Origin: DASPKM01 sp035628135
Lineage (GTDB): Bacteria; Bacteroidota; Bacteroidia; Chitinophagales; Chitinophagaceae
DNA: 64,000 bases
Assembly (NCBI GenBank): GCA_035628135.1
Contig: DASPKM010000010.1
Coordinates: 1,237,601 to 1,301,600 of the forward strand
Direction of reading: 5' to 3'
The notes under the pieces are model-generated. The model was not told the DNA's origin. It saw only the letters and a program-made list of their open reading frames with translations, and searched no databases. Each line of letters begins with the position of its first letter. Within the stretch, counting starts at the first letter, position 1. This document shows, one piece after another, positions 59,918 to 64,000 of this stretch. The translations under genes and the position numbers were made by a program.

Positions 59918-60480
59918 AAATAGCGATATTACTGGGGAGCATTCGTGTAGGCAGGCAAACGCACAAGATTGCTTATTATGTTCAGCAGAAACTGCAGGAG
60001 CGTGGTATCGATACCGTTATGATCGACCTTGCAAGCCAGCCGCTTCCTTTCATGGAAGAACGCTCCCACCACCAACGCCCGCAAACCGGCCAAATAGCCA
60101 GTATGGGCACTCAGCTCAAAACGGCGGACGCCATTTTGCTGGTAAGCCCTGAATACCATGGCAGCTTTACCGGTGTATTGAAGAATGCGCTCGACTATTA
60201 TTGGTCGGAGTTTGCGCGCAAGCCAATGGGCGTTATTGCCACGGGCAGCGGTAGAATGGGCGGCATCAATGCATCTACCCAATTGCAGCACGTGATATTG
60301 AGCCTGGGCGCTTACGCGCTTCCCTTTAAACTATTGATACCGGAAATACAGCACGCCTTCGATGAGAACATGCAGCCGCTGCGCGAGGACGTAGTAAAAA
60401 ATACCACGCGCTTTTTAGATGAATTCCTGTGGTTTGCCAATGCCATTGTACAATACCGGATGGCGAACCAGCAATCTTAA
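59914..60480 (+). CDS. NAD(P)H-dependent FMN reductase
   Basis: 188-residue flavodoxin-like protein. It begins with the FMN-phosphate loop ILLGSIRVGRQTHKIAYYV. The conserved AILLVSPEYHGSFTGVLKNA and LDYYWSEFARKPMGVIATGS contact flavin and the nicotinamide. It reduces FMN or quinones with NAD(P)H. It overlaps the pirin gene by 4 nt, and its own stop overlaps the end of dxs on the opposite strand by 4 nt. Confidence 0.9.
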   Translation: MKIAILLGSIRVGRQTHKIAYYVQQKLQERGIDTVMIDLASQPLPFMEERSHHQRPQTGQIASMGTQLKTADAILLVSPEYHGSFTGVLKNALDYYWSEFARKPMGVIATGSGRMGGINASTQLQHVILSLGAYALPFKLLIPEIQHAFDENMQPLREDVVKNTTRFLDEFLWFANAIVQYRMANQQS

Positions 60481-62399
60481 CCGATGTGCACTTTTTCCAA
60501 CATGAGCTGACGTGCGGTAGCTGCTATGGCAGCCGCATCAAAGCCGCACTCGCGGTGAAGGTCCTTGGGTGTTCCATGCTCCACGATGCGGTCGGGAATG
60601 CCCAATATTTTTACCTGGGCAGTATAATGATGTTCGGCCATGAACTCCAGTATGGCGCTGCCGAACCCTCCCTGCACCGTTCCATCCTCTATCGTGATGA
60701 TCTTATTGTATTTGGAAAATACCTCGTGCAGCAACTGTTCATCCAGCGGTTTTACAAAACGAAGGTCATAATGCGCGGGGTCGATGCCTTCGGTGCGCAA
60801 CTCACGGATAGCAGCAGTCGCAAAATTCCCGGGATGCCCGAATGAAAGGATCGCGATGTCCCTTCCGTCTTTCAACTTGCGGCCTTTGCCGATCGGTATT
60901 TCAACAAGCGGCGTTCTCCATTCCGACATAACACCTTCGCCGCGAGGATAGCGTATGACGAAAGGATGCGTAGTGGAATCCAGTTGGGCCGTATACATGA
61001 GGTTGCGCAACTCGGCCTCGTTCATCGGTGCGCTTACGATCATGTTCGGGATACAGCGCATGTAAGGAATATCGTACGCGCCGTGGTGCGTAGGGCCATC
61101 TTCTCCCACCAATCCTGCCCTGTCCAGGCAAAAGATCACAGGTAGATCCTGTATGGCCACATCATGCACTACCTGGTCGTAAGCACGTTGCATGAAAGAA
61201 GAATAAATATTGCAAAACACCTTCATGCCCTGCGTGGCCATGCCTGCGCTCAGTGTAACTGCGTGCTGCTCGCAAATACCCACGTCGAAAGCGCGGTGCG
61301 GCATTTTCTCCATCATGAATTTCAACGAAGAACCACTGGGCATGGCTGGCGTAATGCCGAATATCTTGGCATTCTTTTCTGCCAGCTCGATGATGGTATG
61401 GCCGAAAACGTCCTGGTACCTCGGCGGCTGCGGCGTTTCGAATTTCTTTTTATAGATCTCCCCTGTTATTTTATCAAACAGGCCGGGCGCATGCCATTTG
61501 GTTTGGTCCTGCTCTGCCAGGGCATAACCCTTTCCTTTTACGGTAATGATGTGCAACAGCTTGGGGCCGGGAATTTCCCGCAGGTCTTTCAACGTGTCTA
61601 CCAGCTTGGTAATATTATGCCCGTCGATAGGGCCGAAATACCTAAGCTTCAGCGCCTCGAACAGGTTGCTGCTTTTGTTGATGAAGCCTTTGATGCTGTG
61701 TTCGAGCTTGCTGGCCATTTCGCGGGTAAAGTTCTTACCCACGGGCAGCTTGCCTAAAGCCTTCCAGATATCGTCCTTGAACTTGTTATAGGTTGGGGAA
61801 ATGGTAATATCGGTCAGGTATTCCTTCAGCGCGCCCACGTTGGGATCGATGCTCATGCAGTTATCGTTCAATATGATGAGCATGTCGGTATCGGCCACCC
61901 CGGCGTGGTTCATACCTTCAAATGCCAATCCCGCGGTTAGGGCGCCATCGCCGATGATGGCCACGCATTTGCGGTCGGTTTCACCTTTATACCTTGCCGC
62001 CATGGCCATGCCCAGCGCCGCTGAAATGGATGTGGAAGAATGCCCTACGCCAAAAGTATCGTATTCGCTTTCCGCTCTTTTAGGAAACCCGCTTAGCCCC
62101 TGGTATTTACGGTTGGATGGGAAGTTGTCCCTGCGCCCGGTAAGTATCTTATGCCCGTACGCCTGGTGGCCTACGTCCCAAACCAATTGATCGTAAGGGG
62201 TATTGAATACATAGTGCAGGGCCACGGTAAGCTCTACCACGCCCAGGCTGGCGCCAAAATGGCCTCCATGCACGCTCACTACATCAATGATATATTGTCG
62301 CAGTTCCTGGCAAAGCTGGTGTAACTGTTCGCGGCTGAGGCGTTTAAGGTCGTCGGGGGACTCGATTTGTTTTAATAAAGAGCCGGGTGCTATCTCCAT
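60477..62399 (-). CDS. dxs: 1-Deoxy-D-xylulose-5-phosphate synthase
   Basis: 640 residues; TPP enzyme condensing pyruvate and glyceraldehyde-3-phosphate, the first step of the MEP isoprenoid pathway (also supplying precursors for thiamine and pyridoxal). Motifs: SVHGGHFGASLGVVELTVAL, WDVGHQAYGHKILTGRRDNF, the TPP motif GDGALTAGLAFEGMNHAG with IILNDNCMSI, the transketolase-type ICEQHAVTLSAGMATQGMKV, and DRAGLVGEDGPTHHG. Full length. It has its own TAATTTTG promoter element at 62416-62423 and is convergent with the FMN reductase gene. Confidence 0.96.
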   Translation of the reverse strand: MEIAPGSLLKQIESPDDLKRLSREQLHQLCQELRQYIIDVVSVHGGHFGASLGVVELTVALHYVFNTPYDQLVWDVGHQAYGHKILTGRRDNFPSNRKYQGLSGFPKRAESEYDTFGVGHSSTSISAALGMAMAARYKGETDRKCVAIIGDGALTAGLAFEGMNHAGVADTDMLIILNDNCMSIDPNVGALKEYLTDITISPTYNKFKDDIWKALGKLPVGKNFTREMASKLEHSIKGFINKSSNLFEALKLRYFGPIDGHNITKLVDTLKDLREIPGPKLLHIITVKGKGYALAEQDQTKWHAPGLFDKITGEIYKKKFETPQPPRYQDVFGHTIIELAEKNAKIFGITPAMPSGSSLKFMMEKMPHRAFDVGICEQHAVTLSAGMATQGMKVFCNIYSSFMQRAYDQVVHDVAIQDLPVIFCLDRAGLVGEDGPTHHGAYDIPYMRCIPNMIVSAPMNEAELRNLMYTAQLDSTTHPFVIRYPRGEGVMSEWRTPLVEIPIGKGRKLKDGRDIAILSFGHPGNFATAAIRELRTEGIDPAHYDLRFVKPLDEQLLHEVFSKYNKIITIEDGTVQGGFGSAILEFMAEHHYTAQVKILGIPDRIVEHGTPKDLHRECGFDAAAIAATARQLMLEKVHIG

Positions 62400-62415
62400 G
62401 GCGAAGGATTCAGGG

Positions 62416-62423
62416 CAAAATTA
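62416..62423 (-). promoter_or_regulatory. Putative dxs promoter, -7 element TAATTTTG
   Basis: Minus-strand TAATTTTG matches TAnnTTTG, 16 nt before the dxs ATG at 62399. Confidence 0.5.
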
Positions 62424-62600
62424 ATAATGATTCTCATTAAAGGGCAGGTATTTAAACGAAGGAAGGGGCATGTCGGTTCATTTTTGTGAAAATTTATCTA
62501 AAATCGCTTACTTTCAAGACATTTCAGCAAAAGGCAGACCACTAACCATACCCTGAAACCATTTATATATTTAGGGCTGGCGGCTAAACTACGGATGCCT

Positions 62601-62608
62601 TAGCTTTG
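62601..62608 (+). promoter_or_regulatory. Putative promoter of the two-component genes, -7 element TAGCTTTG
   Basis: TAGCTTTG matches TAnnTTTG and ends 12 nt before ATG 62621. It overlaps the alternative TTG start at 62606, which argues for the ATG. Confidence 0.5.
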
Positions 62609-62620
62609 AATTTTGACGAC

Positions 62621-63673
62621 ATGCTGAGCAAATCATACAAATACTACTGGTGGTGCCAGATTGCGGGCTGGGGGTTCGTGGGATTATCACTCCTATTCTT
62701 TGCCTTCACTTTCGGGCACGAAGTAACAGACATATTCCTGGCCAGGACCGGGTTGATCATACTGGCGGGTATTATCACCACACACTCGCTAAGGTGGGTC
62801 ATCCACCGGTTCAACTGGTTATTGTTGCCTATAGAAAAAGTGCTTCCGAAGCTGGTGGTGGCCGTAATCATCTCCAGCATTGTATGCAGCTTGCTGGTAA
62901 TGGTGGCCGTTGACCTGTTTCAACTACGCACTGCCAAGAGCCTGCAGCTGGAGTTTGCAAAGCGGCTGGTAATATCCACCCTCGATAACGGGCTTTTCCT
63001 TATTCCCTGGGTGTTGATCTATTATACCTATCATTATGTTGAAAAGAGCCGTCGCCAGCAGGTAAGCACGCTTAAGCTTGAATCATTGGTAAAGGAGCTC
63101 GAGCTTAAGACCATCAAATCGCATATCAATCCTCATTTTATATTCAACGCGCTTAACAGCATTCGCGCCCTCATCGATGAGAATCCCGAGCGGGCCCGCA
63201 ATGCCATTACGGAGCTGAGCAATATCCTGCGCAGCAGTATGCAGGCAGAGAAAATGGAGACCGTGAGTTTTGAAAAAGAGCTCAACATCGTAAAAGATTA
63301 CCTGGCGCTGGAGCATATCCGCTTCGAAGACCGCCTGAAGGTGGAATACGAAATAGATGAAGATACCCTGGACCAGCCCGTGCCACCCATGATGCTGCAA
63401 ACACTGGTAGAAAATGCCATCAAGCATGGGGTGAGCAAGCAAATGACGGGCGGCCTGATAAAGATCAGCTCTGACTTTAAAGGCGCTCATCATGAGCTGG
63501 TTATATTGAACACAGGCCGCCTCAACGGCCACTTAAGCGGCGATGGGTTCGGACTCGTAAGCACCCGCAACCGCCTCCAACTATTATTTGGTGAAAAAGC
63601 TAACTTTGAGATCAAGGAGATCGGGCACAACATGGTTGAAGCAAAGGTGCTCATACCCGTTGACCTTAAATAA
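62621..63673 (+). CDS. LytS/YehU-type sensor histidine kinase
   Basis: 350 residues from ATG 62621 (MLSKSYKYYWWCQIAG); the TTG at 62606 overlaps the promoter element. Four hydrophobic helices (about 10-135) form the membrane sensor. Then follows a coiled linker (QQVSTLKLESLVKELELKTI) and the His_kinase domain with KSHINPHFIFNALNSIRALI (phospho-acceptor region around His168-His172), the phosphotransfer-like ALEHIRFEDRLKVEYEID, the N-box MLQTLVENAIKHGVSKQMTG and the G-box GDGFGLVSTRNRLQLLFG. It signals to the LytTR-type response regulator encoded 9 nt downstream. The stimulus is not evident. Confidence 0.92.
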   Translation: MLSKSYKYYWWCQIAGWGFVGLSLLFFAFTFGHEVTDIFLARTGLIILAGIITTHSLRWVIHRFNWLLLPIEKVLPKLVVAVIISSIVCSLLVMVAVDLFQLRTAKSLQLEFAKRLVISTLDNGLFLIPWVLIYYTYHYVEKSRRQQVSTLKLESLVKELELKTIKSHINPHFIFNALNSIRALIDENPERARNAITELSNILRSSMQAEKMETVSFEKELNIVKDYLALEHIRFEDRLKVEYEIDEDTLDQPVPPMMLQTLVENAIKHGVSKQMTGGLIKISSDFKGAHHELVILNTGRLNGHLSGDGFGLVSTRNRLQLLFGEKANFEIKEIGHNMVEAKVLIPVDLK

Positions 63674-63682
63674 GAAACGCAC

Positions 63683-64000
63683 ATGAGAGCTATCATTATC
63701 GATGATGAAAGACTTGCACGCAGTGAATTGAAGAAGTTACTGGCCGACTACCCCGAGATCGAGATCATTGCCGAAGCCGCCAATGCCGCCGAAGGAATTG
63801 AAAAGGTGGAAAGCCTGACCCCCGACCTCATCTTCCTGGACATCCAGATGCCGGGAAAGACCGGCTTCGATATGCTTGCCGAACTGGACCGTGCACCCCA
63901 TGTAATTTTTACCACCGCATACGACGAATACGCGCTGAAAGCATTTGAAGTAAATGCACTCGATTACCTCCTTAAACCCGTGGAGCCCAAGAGACTGGCC
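63683..64000 (+). CDS. LytTR-type response regulator (C-terminus cut by window edge)
   Basis: ATG at 63683, open to the window end (106 residues visible). Receiver domain: acidic pocket IIIDDERLARSELKKLL (D7, D8), phospho-acceptor Asp53 in LIFLDIQMPGKTGFDML, the switch Thr in VIFTTAYDEYALKAFEVNAL and the conserved Lys in DYLLKPVEPKRL. The N-terminus and pairing with a LytS-type kinase predict a C-terminal LytTR DNA-binding domain outside the window. It lies 9 nt after the kinase gene, in one operon. Confidence 0.9.
   Translation, partial: MRAIIIDDERLARSELKKLLADYPEIEIIAEAANAAEGIEKVESLTPDLIFLDIQMPGKTGFDMLAELDRAPHVIFTTAYDEYALKAFEVNALDYLLKPVEPKRLA

Overview
The window looks like a chromosomal stretch of a member of the Bacteroidota, most likely family Chitinophagaceae. 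The reasons are: many genes carry the Bacteroidota -7 promoter element TAnnTTTG just upstream; there is a type IX secretion C-terminal domain on a 1251-residue surface protein; DUF3078, DUF1800/DUF1501, LytTR-type two-component and large FtsX-type permease genes are present; and ileS is followed by a TraR/DksA-like gene. About 53 protein genes are packed on both strands, with no rRNA, tRNA or CRISPR array seen. Most of it is housekeeping sequence.

Layout. 1-10.5 kb: conserved hypothetical (cut by the window edge), serS, an FtsX-family permease, an outer-membrane barrel-like protein, an AlkB-type hydroxylase, an M20 peptidase and a DUF1800/DUF1501 pair. 10.7-18 kb: gyrB with a small protein behind it, an AsmA-like membrane protein, an AraC regulator with a cysteine cluster, a secreted zinc-protease-like protein and two hypotheticals. 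17.9-27.4 kb: a complete protoheme pathway, with hemA-hemC-hemD-hemE-hemF-hemB-hemL on the minus strand and hemH-hemJ diverging on the plus strand. 27.4-36.3 kb: a 610-bp gene-free stretch, the large T9SS surface protein, then ileS and a DksA-like protein with a histone-H1-like tail. 36.3-43.2 kb: an accessory-looking cluster of TPR-CHAT protease lipoprotein, secreted beta-rich protein (probably frameshifted), unknown protein with an amphipathic C-terminal segment, ECF sigma factor and a membrane TPR protein that may be its anti-sigma factor. 43.2-64 kb: DPP-IV-like peptidase, lipid-exporter-like ABC protein, AraC regulator with an alpha/beta hydrolase, glycosyltransferase, rbfA, LolC/E-like permease, an orphan N-terminal transketolase half, a WecA-like transferase, frr, EamA transporter, PPK2, mscL, DUF3078 protein, scpA, pirin with FMN reductase, dxs, and a LytS/LytTR two-component pair cut by the right edge.

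The most unusual structure lies between genes. At least eleven intergenic gaps contain hairpins whose arms are built from near-tandem 7-8 nt units. Several unrelated unit sequences (GTCATTRG, GTGAGTK, ATTATTR, AAAAGTT-like) all show the same architecture, and they usually abut or even encode the stop codons of the flanking genes. One family (GTGAGTK) flanks, as terminal inverted repeats, a truncated four-helix-bundle (23S rRNA intervening-sequence protein family) gene wedged between hemB and hemL. That makes it a candidate for a small, undescribed mobile unit. The second candidate system is the CHAT protease/sigma cluster at 36.3-43.2 kb, where a regulated protease, an uncharacterised possible effector and a sigma/anti-sigma pair sit together.

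Start codons were chosen by homology to typical N-termini, signal peptides and position of TAnnTTTG elements; several genes appear to use GTG or TTG. All functional assignments come from recognising motifs by eye, without database searches.
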